Source of the DNA: CAMFLJ01 sp965279255 | GTDB lineage: Bacteria; Actinomycetota; Acidimicrobiia; Acidimicrobiales; Acidimicrobilacustridaceae | Length of the DNA stretch: 64,000 nt | NCBI GenBank assembly: GCA_965279255.1 | Contig: OZ257146.1 | Span: 3,720,001 to 3,784,000, forward strand | Reading direction: 5' to 3' | Shown: piece after piece, positions 7,637 to 16,476 of the stretch | Numbering within the stretch: position 1 is the first letter of the stretch | How the letters are laid out: every line of letters begins with the position of its first letter | The notes under the pieces: generated by a model | The model's database searches: none | Told to the model about the DNA's origin: nothing | The model's input: only the letters and a program-made list of their open reading frames with translations | Made by a program: the position numbers and the translations under genes

Positions 7637-7688
7637 GTGGATCACGCCGCGTGGATCACGCCGCGTAGATCACGCCGCGTAGATCACG
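7637..7688. repeat. 14-bp tandem repeat, nearly four copies
   Basis: Unit GTGGATCACGCCGC, twice exact at 7637 and 7651, then as GTAGATCACGCCGC at 7665 and a partial copy from 7679. It fills the gap between the convergent glutaminase and DUF222 genes; the DUF222 stop codon (7670-7672) lies inside the third copy. Confidence 0.85.
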
Positions 7689-9163
7689 AAGAGGGGCACC
7701 CGGTCCTTGACGGACGGATCACGGGGCGGTGGTGTTGAGGGCGGGGGGCCGTCGAAGAGGTGGTCGACCGGGTCGCCTGAGCGGAAGGGGAGCTCGGGGG
7801 CCGGCTCGGCGGTGGTGTGCAGCTCGAGCCGGGCCCGTTGCTCGGGTGGCACCCAGTTCGGCGGCCGGGTGGTGAGCCGTTCGCCGGTGGCGGTGACGAC
7901 CGTGTAGGTGCCGTCGGCCTCGATCTCGTCGGCGTGGCCCTTGGCGTGGTCGTCGAGGTGGTCGTGGTCGCACTTGGTGACCGCGTTGGCGAGGTCGGTG
8001 AGGCCCCCGGCCTCCCACGGCTCGACGTGGTGCAGCGAGGTCATGTGCAGCGGTCTGTCGCATCCGGCTCGGCGGCAGCCCTGGTCGCGGGCGGCGGCGG
8101 CCCGGTGCTGGGCCTCGGTGAAGGTGCGGACGCTGCGGCCCATGTCGAGGATGCGGCTCTCGGCGGTGAGGAGCCGCTCGAGCACGCCGCATGAGGAGAT
8201 GCACGAGAGCAGGCCGTCGGAGATGGGGTTGCCGTCGAGGGTATGGGCGGTGCTGCCCGTGCCGTCGAAGGCCTCGAGGAAGAGGCCCCGCTCGACGGCA
8301 CCGAGGTTCGGCCGCTCGGCGAGGAAGCGCTCGAGCTGTTCGCCGGTGCGGACACCGGAGCCCCGGAGCGCGGCCCGGTAGAGGGAGACGACATCGGCCA
8401 CCACGGTGAGGCGGGCCTGGCGCCGGTTGCGGGTGCCCTTGGCGTGGTTGTCGTTGTAGAAGCGGGCGATCTCGACCAGGGCGTCGGCCCGGCGCTGGGC
8501 CGGGGTGCGGGTGACCCCCTCGACGTCGGGGGTCTCGGCGGTGCGGAGTGCCTGCTCGACGATGGTGCCGGAGTCGGGGTCGAGCAGGCCGCGCACGTCG
8601 ACGACGTCGCCGAGGGTGCGGGAGACGAACAGCTCTCGTTCGCGCTCGGGGATCGGTGCCTCGGTGCCGGCTTCGGCGGCCTCGCGCTCGGCGGCGGCAT
8701 CGGCCGCGCCGACCCAGTGGCGTAGGGCCTCGCGAGTGTCGGAGAGGTTCAGCGGAGCCACGATGCCGACGTTCTCGGCGGCGGTGGCGGCGAAGCGCTC
8801 GACGTGGCGCTCGGGCACCAGGGCCACAGCGGCGTCGACCTTGGCGCCGGTGAGGGTGCCGTCGAGCCAGGCCGGGAGCAGCTCGGGCCAGGCGGCCAGC
8901 CGTTCGGCCCGCTTGGCGATGCGCCGGCCCTCGGCGTCGGAGACCCTGTAGCGGTGCCGGGCGAAGGCGGCCATGGAGCCGAAGCCCTCCACCTGCCAGC
9001 CGGCCGTGGCGCAGTAGTCGGCCTCGGCCACCGCGAGGGTGGCGGTGAGGCGGTCGAGCAGCGCCCTGGCCTCGGCGAGCACGGTGCCGTGGACGGGCAG
9101 ATCGAGGCCCTCGATCGCCTCTCGCAGCTCCTGGAGCTGTTCTCCTGCCTGGCCCGTGGACAT
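7670..9163 (-). CDS. DUF222 / HNH endonuclease-domain protein
   Basis: 497 residues. The N-terminal DUF222 region is alpha-helical and Ala/Arg/Glu-rich (motif LDRLTATLAVAEADYCATAGW). The C-terminal HNH nuclease motif has CRRAGCD, then LHHVEPWEAGG, then NAVTKCDHDH. The family is typical of actinobacteria and often multicopy; its role is unresolved (mobile-element-associated or host nuclease). Start ATG 9163 is chosen because TAGGGT lies seven bases upstream, fitting a leaderless transcript; earlier in-frame codons at 9184 and 9235 lack signals. The last residues fall in the 14-bp repeat, so the C-terminus may be variable between strains. Confidence 0.85.
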   Translation of the reverse strand: MSTGQAGEQLQELREAIEGLDLPVHGTVLAEARALLDRLTATLAVAEADYCATAGWQVEGFGSMAAFARHRYRVSDAEGRRIAKRAERLAAWPELLPAWLDGTLTGAKVDAAVALVPERHVERFAATAAENVGIVAPLNLSDTREALRHWVGAADAAAEREAAEAGTEAPIPERERELFVSRTLGDVVDVRGLLDPDSGTIVEQALRTAETPDVEGVTRTPAQRRADALVEIARFYNDNHAKGTRNRRQARLTVVADVVSLYRAALRGSGVRTGEQLERFLAERPNLGAVERGLFLEAFDGTGSTAHTLDGNPISDGLLSCISSCGVLERLLTAESRILDMGRSVRTFTEAQHRAAAARDQGCRRAGCDRPLHMTSLHHVEPWEAGGLTDLANAVTKCDHDHLDDHAKGHADEIEADGTYTVVTATGERLTTRPPNWVPPEQRARLELHTTAEPAPELPFRSGDPVDHLFDGPPPSTPPPRDPSVKDRVPLFVIYAA

Positions 9164-9286
9164 GGCGACAACCCTAGCGAACATCAGTTCGAATAGCAAC
9201 GAAAACTCAATGAAAATAAGGGAAAGTCGTGCCAATCACGGAGCGTCGGCAGCGGGGCACCGACGGTCGCCGGTACGGTCGGACGG

Positions 9287-9748
9287 GTGAAGAAGATCGC
9301 GACCAACCGCCGAGTCGACCGCACCGAGCTCGAGGAGTTCGTCCGTCCCCGCCATCGGGGTGTGCTGCTCACGACCCGGCGCGACGGCCGGCCCCAGAGC
9401 TCCCTCGTGACCATGGGGCTGAGCGAGGGCGAGCTGCTGGTGTCGAGCTATCCGGAGCGGGCCAAGGTCCACAACGTGGTGCACGACCCCCGGGTGTCGA
9501 TGGTCGTGATGTCCGACGAGTTCAACGGCGAGTGGGTGCAGGTCGACGGCACCGCCCGGGTGACCTTCCTGCCCGAGGCCGTCGAGGAGCTGGTCGAGTA
9601 CTTCCGCTGCATCAGCGGCGAGCACTCCGACTGGCAGGAGTACCGCGCCGCGATGGTGCACCAGGGCAAGTGCCTGATCCGGATCTCGATCGACGAGTGG
9701 GGTCCGATCGCCAGCGGCGGCTTCCCCGCTCGCCTCGCCGACGACTGA
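9287..9748 (+). CDS. PPOX-class F420/FMN-dependent oxidoreductase
   Basis: 153 residues with the split beta-barrel of pyridoxamine-5'-phosphate-oxidase-like proteins: RGVLLTTRRDGRPQSSLVTMG near residues 24-44, then RAKVHNVVHDPRVSMVVM and a GEWVQVDGTARV strand. Actinobacterial members bind F420 or flavin and reduce small molecules; the substrate is unknown. GTG start follows TACGGT by seven bases (leaderless type). Divergent from the DUF222 gene with about 120 bases between, which therefore hold both promoters. Confidence 0.8.
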   Translation: MKKIATNRRVDRTELEEFVRPRHRGVLLTTRRDGRPQSSLVTMGLSEGELLVSSYPERAKVHNVVHDPRVSMVVMSDEFNGEWVQVDGTARVTFLPEAVEELVEYFRCISGEHSDWQEYRAAMVHQGKCLIRISIDEWGPIASGGFPARLADD

Positions 9749-9786
9749 CCCCGAGCGGGCGGCGACGGGAGCTGTCGACGCGGCCG

Positions 9787-10065
9787 TCAGCGCCCGAGGC
9801 GCTCGAGCAGGGTGACGGTGACCTCGTCGCCCGCCTCCTTGCCGATCACCTTGCGCACCTCCGCCTTCATCGGGAGCTTGTGGGTGCCGTCGCCGAGGGC
9901 CATGAACGAGCTCGTGAACTCGTGACCGTCGACGGTGCCACGGACCTTCACCAGGCCGCGGGTGCCGAAGAACTCGGCCGAGCCGGGCCACACCACGTAC
10001 GTGTGGCCCCCCGGCTTCGGGCTCTTCACCATCGTGGCGATGAAGGTCTCGTCGAGCGTGCTCAT
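9787..10065 (-). CDS. DUF1905 domain protein
   Basis: 92-residue single-domain protein. The sequence (VWPGSAEFFGTRGLVKVRGTVDG, then FMALGDGTHKLPMKAEVRKVIG, then GDEVTVTLLE) matches the DUF1905 beta-barrel pattern, in which a G.H.LP.....R...G motif is conserved. Function unknown; family members sometimes precede YdeI-like domains. It converges on the PPOX gene. The 175 bases between its start and the APC permease gene hold no further gene that I can recognise. Confidence 0.75.
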   Translation of the reverse strand: MSTLDETFIATMVKSPKPGGHTYVVWPGSAEFFGTRGLVKVRGTVDGHEFTSSFMALGDGTHKLPMKAEVRKVIGKEAGDEVTVTLLERLGR

Positions 10066-10240
10066 GGTCGGCCTCCGGCGTTCGTGTCGTGGACGTTCCG
10101 ACCGGCTGCGAGGGTCGGACTCATCGGCGCTCCGGCCCCGGCTCGTCGAGCGCGGCTCGGAGCACCGCGAACGCTAGGTGCGGCCGCCCGTCGACCGAGG
10201 CTGGATGCGGACGCTGGGTCCGACGGCGGCCGCGGCTGGG

Positions 10241-11746
10241 TCAGTCCAGGGGGTCGCCGTCGGCCACGACCCTCCGCGGCGCGCCCGCCCCGTCGCCCCG
10301 GTGGAGCAGGAACGGGGTGCCGCACACTCCGACGATGCCGAGCACCATGGCGAGCACGTAGAGCGCGGTGCCCTCGACCGAGAGGTGGCTGGCGGGCAGG
10401 AAGCCGAGCACGAAGGTGAACACCGACCCGGCGATGCCGACGCCGACGATGAGCACGAGGCCGATCCGGCCGCCGGGGATGCGGAACGGGCGGGGCACGT
10501 CGGGCTGCGTGCGTCGCAGGTGCAGCACCGCGGCGTACATCAGCAGGTACATGACGAGGAACGTCTGGGCCACCAGCGCGGTGAGCATCCAGTAGTAGGT
10601 GTTGATGCTGTCGACGAACAGCAGCAGCAGGCTCAGCAACGAGCCGATGACGGCCTGCAGCAGCAGCACCGAGATCGGGGCGCCGCGGCCGTTGGTGCGG
10701 GCCCACCACGGGGCGATGCCGCCCTCGGCGCCCACGCGTTGCATGCCCATCGCCGGGCCGATGGCCCACGAGACGAGCGAGCCGATCACGCCGACGATGA
10801 CGAGCACGCCGATGGGCTTGATCGCCCACTCGATGTCGAGGTCGTCGAAGAACACGGTGAGGGCCTGCATCACCCCGCCGCTGAGGCTGATGTCCTTCTT
10901 GGGCACGACGACGGCGATGGCGAGGCTGCCGAGGATCGACAGGGTGGCCACCACCACGCCGGCGACGCCGACGGCGGCCGGGTAGACCTTGCGCTGGTTG
11001 CGGACCTGGCGGGCGTAGTAGCCACCGATCTCCATGCCGGCGAAGGCCACGACGATGCCGGCGATGTAGACGAGGCTGGCCAGCCCCTCCCACTCCGGGA
11101 TGATGTCGCCCGCCGAGTATGGGATCTGCGAGGGCTTGCCGGAGCCGAACCACCACAGGCCGAGCACGATGATGATCACGGTCGGGACGGCGGTGCCGAA
11201 GATGACGAGGCGGCCGATCCAGTGGGCCACCCGGTTGGCGCCGGCCATGGCGGCGATGGTCGTGCCCCAGAAGATGCCGAGCATGGTGACCACGAGGAAC
11301 GCCCGGTTCGACGACAGGTCGGGGTCGACGACGTAGGCGACGGTGGTGGCGAGGAACAGCAGCACGGTGGGGAACCAGGCCAGGTTCTCCGACCAGTCGC
11401 ACCACACGGCGAGGAAGCCCCACTTCGAGCCGAAGGCCTCGCGCACCCAGGCGTAGATGCCGCCCTCCTCGGGCCAGGTCGTGGCCAGCTCGGCCGACGT
11501 GAACGCGACCGGGATCAGGTAGGTCACCACGGCCACGACGTAGAAGAAGATGCACGCCCAGCCGAAGGTGGCGCTGCTCGGCAGGTTGCGGATGCTGTCC
11601 ATGGCCGACAGCAGCACGAGGGCCAGGCCGACCACGCCGAGGGTGCGCCCGGCTCCTTTGGCCAGGCTCTCCCCGGGGCCGGCGGGCTGGTCGCCCTCGC
11701 CGGTGATGTCGCGGCGGGCGCCGCGCAGGTGAGGCGAGATGCTCAC
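10241..11746 (-). CDS. APC-superfamily amino-acid permease
   Basis: 501 residues with about 12 hydrophobic helices. The N-terminal PSSATFGWACIFFYVVAVV and the TWPEEGGIYAWVREAFG segment match the APC signature of glutamate/GABA-type permeases (YjeM/GadC-like). The start is a GTG whose last bases overlap the stop of the upstream LysX-like gene (GTGA), so expression is probably coupled. The frame stays open far upstream but only as an antisense-type shadow of that gene. Substrate is not determinable; the linkage to a lysyl-tRNA/lysylphosphatidylglycerol enzyme makes a basic amino acid such as lysine attractive, which is inference. Confidence 0.85.
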   Translation of the reverse strand: MSISPHLRGARRDITGEGDQPAGPGESLAKGAGRTLGVVGLALVLLSAMDSIRNLPSSATFGWACIFFYVVAVVTYLIPVAFTSAELATTWPEEGGIYAWVREAFGSKWGFLAVWCDWSENLAWFPTVLLFLATTVAYVVDPDLSSNRAFLVVTMLGIFWGTTIAAMAGANRVAHWIGRLVIFGTAVPTVIIIVLGLWWFGSGKPSQIPYSAGDIIPEWEGLASLVYIAGIVVAFAGMEIGGYYARQVRNQRKVYPAAVGVAGVVVATLSILGSLAIAVVVPKKDISLSGGVMQALTVFFDDLDIEWAIKPIGVLVIVGVIGSLVSWAIGPAMGMQRVGAEGGIAPWWARTNGRGAPISVLLLQAVIGSLLSLLLLFVDSINTYYWMLTALVAQTFLVMYLLMYAAVLHLRRTQPDVPRPFRIPGGRIGLVLIVGVGIAGSVFTFVLGFLPASHLSVEGTALYVLAMVLGIVGVCGTPFLLHRGDGAGAPRRVVADGDPLD

Positions 11747-14700
11747 GCGGTCTGCTCGCCGGCGGCCACCAGCCCGTCGTCGGTGTCCGACTCGCCCGGG
11801 TCGGTCGGGTGGGCCTTCGGCGGCTTGAGCAGGTGGCCGACCACCGGGAGCTCGACGAACGACTCGGCCCGGGCCACGGCGATGCCGGCCCGGGCCCGCT
11901 CGACCTCGGCGTCGGTCACGACGTAGCGGGGCCGCCAGACGGGGTCGTACTTCTCGTTGAACTTCCACAGCGACTCGATCTGCATCGACTCGCTGAAGTG
12001 GTGCATCGTCCTCTGCTCCACGGCGCGCCACGGCCCGTCGCCCAGCTCGCCGGCGAGCACCGCCCGCATCACCGCGAAGTTGAGGCACAGGCCCCGCTGG
12101 CCCTGGGCCTGCATCCACAGAGCGGTCTCGATGACGACGAAGTCGGTGAGCCCGTTCGGGGCGTCGGGGTCGTTGGTGCGGCGCATGAGGTCGAGCGACC
12201 AGCCGCCGATGTCGGGGGCGGGCACGTACTGGTTGAAGGCGACGGGGCGGCCGTCGGGGTCGAGGCACACGGCGAGCAGGAGGCCGGTGTCGCGGGGGTC
12301 GAAGATGCGGCTGAGGGTCATGGAGAAGCCGCGCTCGGTGTCGCCCTGGCGGGTCTCGGTCATCAGCTCGGTGAGGGCGGCCTGCATCGTGGGGTCCATC
12401 TCGGCCGGGTCGTGCATCTCGACCCGGTACCCGAGCTTGTGCACCCGGTTCCAGGTGCCCCGCAGCGACTTCATCGCCCGGCCGTTGAGGGTGAAGCCGC
12501 TGCAGTCGAGGACGGCCTCGTCGCCCATGTAGATCTCGTGCATCCCGAGGGCGTGGTAGATCGGCAGCCACGAGGCGTTGGCGGCCAGCACCGAGACGTC
12601 CCAGCCGTTGCGGTCGGCGAGCTCGACGGCGTCGACCATCACCGACGCCCGCTCCTCGGGGGCGCAGATGGGGTCGGGGGAGATGAGCATCGTGCGGTCG
12701 AGCACGGTGTAGGCCACGACGCCGTCGCCGCTGAAGAGCAGCTCCTTGTCGTCGCGCAGGGCGAAGTAGTCGAGGGTGTCGCCGCCGTGGCGGGCGATGA
12801 CGCCCCGGGCCTTCTCGACGGCCTCGGCCCGCTCCTCGCCGTCGAGGGGCTTCCAGCGACCGGGTCGGGCGGCGAGCACGCCGAGCACGATGAGCACGCC
12901 GCCGGCGAGGGCGATGCCGTTGCGGGTGAGCTGCTCGTCGCGCCCGAAGGCGGCCATGAGGATGGTCGTGAAGGCCACGGCCCCGAGGGCGAGGGTGAGC
13001 GTCCACACGCCCCAGCGGCTGCGGCCCGCCGGCATGACCCGGAACTGGCCCTGCTTGGCCAGCAGCCACAGCAGCACGCCGATGGCGAGGAACGACTGGA
13101 AGACGTGCACCGAGTGGGTGAGCATCGACACGGTGCTGACGCCGAGCACGGCGAGGGTGGCCAGGTAGGCGGGCCGGTAGCCCCGCAGCACGGGGAACGA
13201 CAGGCCGATGAGGGCCACGCCGGCGAGGACGCCGAGCACCCCGGCCACGTGGTGGGCGTGGAACGGCACCAGCTTCTCGACCCGCTCGACGTGGTCGGAG
13301 AAGGCGGGCAGGAACGAGCCGACGATGTCGAGCAGGCCGGCGGCCACCATCAGCACGACCGTGATCGTGCGGGTGCGACGGCGGTGGCGCCACGAGCCGA
13401 GGCGGTCGGCGTCGAGGGGCCAGGTCGGGCCGGCGGGCAGGGCGCCGACGGTGGCGGGCGTGACGGGGATGTCGGTGCGGGGCTTGGCCGCCCAGTCCTC
13501 GAGCTTCGAGCTGCTCGGCACCGGGATCTCGCCCACGACCAGGTCGACCTCGAGGTCCTCGCGGCCGACGAGCTCGACCCGCGAGCAGCGCAGCACGCCG
13601 AGGTAGGGGCGGGGCAGGCCGAAGTGGGCGGGGCGGGGCCCGACCGACTCCACGCCGCAACCGCTGTTGGCGTAGAAGCCGCCCCCCACGACGCTGAGCT
13701 CGGGCTCGTGGGTGTGGCCGGTGACGAGGCCGGCGTAGCCCTCGGTGACCAGGGCGGCGGCCCGCTCGCGCTGGTTGGCGTTGTGGCCCTCGATGTCGCC
13801 CTGGCCGCCGGCGGCGGTGGCCATGATGGCGTGGTTCACCCGCAGCATGGTGATGATCACCACCACGGCGATGAGCAGGCTGACGCCGATGGCGGCGGCG
13901 CCGATCCCGATGAGCCAGCCCTCGGCGTTGAGCCGCAGCAGCCGGCTGACGCCGGGGAGCCACGACGCGAACCGCAGCACGAGCGCGGTGAGGAAGGGGA
14001 CGAGCAGGTACCAGCTGCGCCAGAGCACCTTCCGGTAGAGCAGGCGGGAGGCGAGCATCTCGCTGATGCCGCCGGCGTCGTCGAGCCAGCGCAGCCCTTC
14101 GAGCAGGCCGCCGGGGGTGTCGGCCTTCTCCATCTGGGGGAGGACCTCGCGGACGACGTGGTGGCCGAGCGGCGTGTCGATCGACGAGCGGGGGTCGAGG
14201 AAGCGGTTGAAGGGGTCGTCCTGGTTGCCGTGGACGACGTGCACCTTCTCGGGCCCGCGGTCGGTGGTGATCACCAGGTCGAGGGCGATGGCGACCTCGG
14301 TGGCGCCGGTGCGCTCGACGATGGCCTCGATCACGGCGCGGTCCCAGGCGATGCAGCCGTCGTGGTTGCCCGAGAGCACCACGAGGTGGCGGCTGTCGTC
14401 ACCGTCGACCCACTGCTTCAACGCGGTGCAGAAGTCGGCGTGGGTGTCGAGGATGGGCTCGATGCGGGGGTCGACGCCGGCGAGCATCTCGAAGCCGTCG
14501 CCGGCGATGACGACCGCACCGCCACCCGTCCACGCGCCGACCCGGTCGATCAGGGCCCGGGTGCACGCCGCGGCGGCGTCGGTCATGGTGGCGCTCAGGT
14601 GCAGGTCGGAGACGATGGCCACCGAGTCGCCGCGGGCGATCTCGATCTCGACGAGGTCGGGCACGAGGTGATGGGTGGCGGTCGTGCTCGGGCCGAGGTC

Positions 14701-16335
14701 GTCGGCCTCGGCTTCGAGCGTGGCGCGGGTCGAGTGTCGCGGCCCGTGCTCGGGGCGCAGGATCGGGAAGAGGATGACGTCGCGGATGGCGGCCGCCCCG
14801 GCGAGCAGCATCACCAGGCGGTCGACGCCGATGCCGATCCCGCCGGTGGGCGGGAGGCCGAGCTCCAGGGCAGTGAGGAACTCCATGTCGGCGGGGTGGG
14901 CCTCGACGTCGCCCCGGGCCACCAGCTCGGCCTCGTGCTCGAAGCGCTGGCGCTGCTCGACGGCGTCGTTCAGCTCGCTGTAGCCGTTGGCCAGCTCGCG
15001 GCCTCCGATCAGCAGCTCGAAGCGGTCGGCCAGGAACGGGTCGTCGGGGCTGCGGCGGGCGAGCGGGGAGATCTCGGTGGGGTAGCCGACGACGAACATC
15101 GGGCCCACGAGGGTCGACTGCACGAGCTTGTCGTAGAGCTCGAAGATGAGCCGTCCGCCGCCCCAGTCCTCCTCCCACTCGATGCCCCGCTCGTCGAGCA
15201 CCGGCCGGATCTCGGCGACGTCCATCGACGGGTGCAGGTGCTGGCCGATGGCCTCCTCGATGAGGTCGAGGAGCTGGCGGCGGGGCCAGCCGGGGGAGAG
15301 GTCGATGGTGAGGTCGCCCTGGGTGAAGTCGTAGCGGCCGGTCGCCGCCATGGCCGCACCGGTGATGAGCCGCTCGGTGAGGTCCATGCCCCCGTGCACG
15401 TCGGCGAGGGCCATGTAGGCCTCCATCGCCGTGAACTCGGGGGAGTGGCGGGTGTCGATGCCCTCGTTGCGGAAGTCGCGGCCGAGCTCGAACACCTTCT
15501 CGTAGCCGCCGACGACGAGGCGCTTGAGGTAGAGCTCGGGCGCGATGCGCAGCGACAGGTCGATGTCGAGCGCGTTGGAGTGGGTCTGGAAGGGGCGGGC
15601 GATGGCCCCGCCGGCCTGGGCCTGGAGGATGGGCGTCTCGACCTCGACGAAGCCCTCGGCCTGCAGCTGGGCGCGGAGGCTGGCCACGATGGCGATCCGG
15701 GTGTCGAAGACCTTCTTGGTGGCCGGGTTGGTGACGAGGTCGAGCTCGCGGTGGCGGGCCCGGACGTCGGGGTCGGTGACCGCCTGGTGGGCGCCGAGCG
15801 GATGCAGCGACTTGGTGAGGATCCAGAGTTGGGTGACCTCGACGCTGAGCTCGCCCCGGCGGGTCGTGACGACCTCGCCCTCGGCCCCGACCCAGTCACC
15901 GACGTCGAGGGCCTCGAGCACGGTGGCGGCCTCGGGGACGAGCTGGTCGTGCTCGAAGAAGAGCTGCACGTCGCCGCTCTCGTCGTGGAGGGTGGCGAAG
16001 CTGAGGAAGCCCTGGGCCCGGATCGACGCCAGGCGGCCGGCGACGCGCACCGTCTCGCCGGTGTGGGTGTCGGGGGCCAGGTCGGGGTGGGCGGCGTGGA
16101 GCTGCCCGGCGGTGGCCGTGCGGTCGAACGAGTAGGGGTGGACGTCGATGCCGGCGGCGGTGAGGGCGTCGATCTTGGCCAGGCGCTCGGCCCGCTGGGC
16201 GGCCTCGCCGTGGCCTGCGGTTCCCGTGGCGTCGTCGACGGGCGCGTCGTAGTCCGGCGGAGCCGGGGGCGTGGTGGCCTCCTCGTCGGGCGCGTCGTCG
16301 GACGCGCTGCTTCCGTTCTCGCCATCCCCAGCCAT
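11743..16335 (-). CDS. lysX: LysRS-metallophosphoesterase-LPG synthase fusion (LysX-like)
   Basis: 1530 residues without interruption. Residues about 60-530 are a complete class II lysyl-tRNA synthetase: an OB-fold anticodon domain, motif 2 (FRNEGIDTRHSPEF) and motif 3 (GIGIGVDRLVML). Residues about 570-890 are a calcineurin-like phosphoesterase with SDLH near 575, AGDGFE, GNHDG near 654, VHGNQD near 702 and GHTH near 873, interrupted by two hydrophobic helices. About 985-1170 are several membrane helices. About 1185-1500 is a DUF2156/MprF-type GNAT domain that transfers lysine from Lys-tRNA to phosphatidylglycerol. Mycobacterial LysX has the opposite order (synthase then LysRS) and no phosphoesterase. 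ATG 16335 follows GGGAG; a coupled APC permease gene lies downstream. Lipid lysinylation conferring cationic-peptide resistance is the likely role. Confidence 0.85.
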   Translation of the reverse strand: MAGDGENGSSASDDAPDEEATTPPAPPDYDAPVDDATGTAGHGEAAQRAERLAKIDALTAAGIDVHPYSFDRTATAGQLHAAHPDLAPDTHTGETVRVAGRLASIRAQGFLSFATLHDESGDVQLFFEHDQLVPEAATVLEALDVGDWVGAEGEVVTTRRGELSVEVTQLWILTKSLHPLGAHQAVTDPDVRARHRELDLVTNPATKKVFDTRIAIVASLRAQLQAEGFVEVETPILQAQAGGAIARPFQTHSNALDIDLSLRIAPELYLKRLVVGGYEKVFELGRDFRNEGIDTRHSPEFTAMEAYMALADVHGGMDLTERLITGAAMAATGRYDFTQGDLTIDLSPGWPRRQLLDLIEEAIGQHLHPSMDVAEIRPVLDERGIEWEEDWGGGRLIFELYDKLVQSTLVGPMFVVGYPTEISPLARRSPDDPFLADRFELLIGGRELANGYSELNDAVEQRQRFEHEAELVARGDVEAHPADMEFLTALELGLPPTGGIGIGVDRLVMLLAGAAAIRDVILFPILRPEHGPRHSTRATLEAEADDLGPSTTATHHLVPDLVEIEIARGDSVAIVSDLHLSATMTDAAAACTRALIDRVGAWTGGGAVVIAGDGFEMLAGVDPRIEPILDTHADFCTALKQWVDGDDSRHLVVLSGNHDGCIAWDRAVIEAIVERTGATEVAIALDLVITTDRGPEKVHVVHGNQDDPFNRFLDPRSSIDTPLGHHVVREVLPQMEKADTPGGLLEGLRWLDDAGGISEMLASRLLYRKVLWRSWYLLVPFLTALVLRFASWLPGVSRLLRLNAEGWLIGIGAAAIGVSLLIAVVVIITMLRVNHAIMATAAGGQGDIEGHNANQRERAAALVTEGYAGLVTGHTHEPELSVVGGGFYANSGCGVESVGPRPAHFGLPRPYLGVLRCSRVELVGREDLEVDLVVGEIPVPSSSKLEDWAAKPRTDIPVTPATVGALPAGPTWPLDADRLGSWRHRRRTRTITVVLMVAAGLLDIVGSFLPAFSDHVERVEKLVPFHAHHVAGVLGVLAGVALIGLSFPVLRGYRPAYLATLAVLGVSTVSMLTHSVHVFQSFLAIGVLLWLLAKQGQFRVMPAGRSRWGVWTLTLALGAVAFTTILMAAFGRDEQLTRNGIALAGGVLIVLGVLAARPGRWKPLDGEERAEAVEKARGVIARHGGDTLDYFALRDDKELLFSGDGVVAYTVLDRTMLISPDPICAPEERASVMVDAVELADRNGWDVSVLAANASWLPIYHALGMHEIYMGDEAVLDCSGFTLNGRAMKSLRGTWNRVHKLGYRVEMHDPAEMDPTMQAALTELMTETRQGDTERGFSMTLSRIFDPRDTGLLLAVCLDPDGRPVAFNQYVPAPDIGGWSLDLMRRTNDPDAPNGLTDFVVIETALWMQAQGQRGLCLNFAVMRAVLAGELGDGPWRAVEQRTMHHFSESMQIESLWKFNEKYDPVWRPRYVVTDAEVERARAGIAVARAESFVELPVVGHLLKPPKAHPTDPGESDTDDGLVAAGEQTA

Positions 16336-16431
16336 GCACGCTCCCGACGGTCGACCCGGACTCCAAAGGCTGGCACGGCTGGGCTCCGGGGCCGATGACC
16401 GTCGAGCCCGGCCTGGCCCGTCCACTCTCGC

Positions 16432-16462
16432 TCAACACAAGTTGACTCAACAGATGCTGAGT
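16432..16462. promoter_or_regulatory. promoter and dyads before the ArsR-phosphatase gene
   Basis: TCAAC-ACAA-GTTGA forms a dyad at 16432-16445 and ACTCA-N8-TGAGT another at 16445-16462. TTGACT (16442-16447) could be a -35 element overlapping both. The TCAAC-N4-GTTGA layout recurs before the second ArsR-family gene at 61594. Likely ArsR operator; inference from position and symmetry. Confidence 0.45.
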
Positions 16463-16476
16463 GAAAGTCTGCGGAC

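Noticed and set aside
7637..7688. CRISPR array
   Set aside because: Units are only 14 bases and directly abutting, with no spacers. The same holds for the 23-bp array at 23651.
7670..9163. DUF222/HNH gene as evidence for an insertion sequence or homing element
   Set aside because: No inverted terminal repeats, target duplications or intein splice motifs flank it. The family is common as a resident gene in actinobacteria.
11747..13963. N-terminal extension of the APC permease by more than 700 codons
   Set aside because: The extension is an Arg/Pro-rich out-of-frame reading of the LysX-like gene. The GTG at 11746 overlapping the LysX stop explains the true start.
11809..16398. 1529-codon open frame on the + strand opposite the LysX-like gene
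   Set aside because: Composition is Gly/Val/Asp/Glu low-complexity produced by codon bias of the reverse strand. No domain is visible, whereas the opposite strand holds three recognisable domains.
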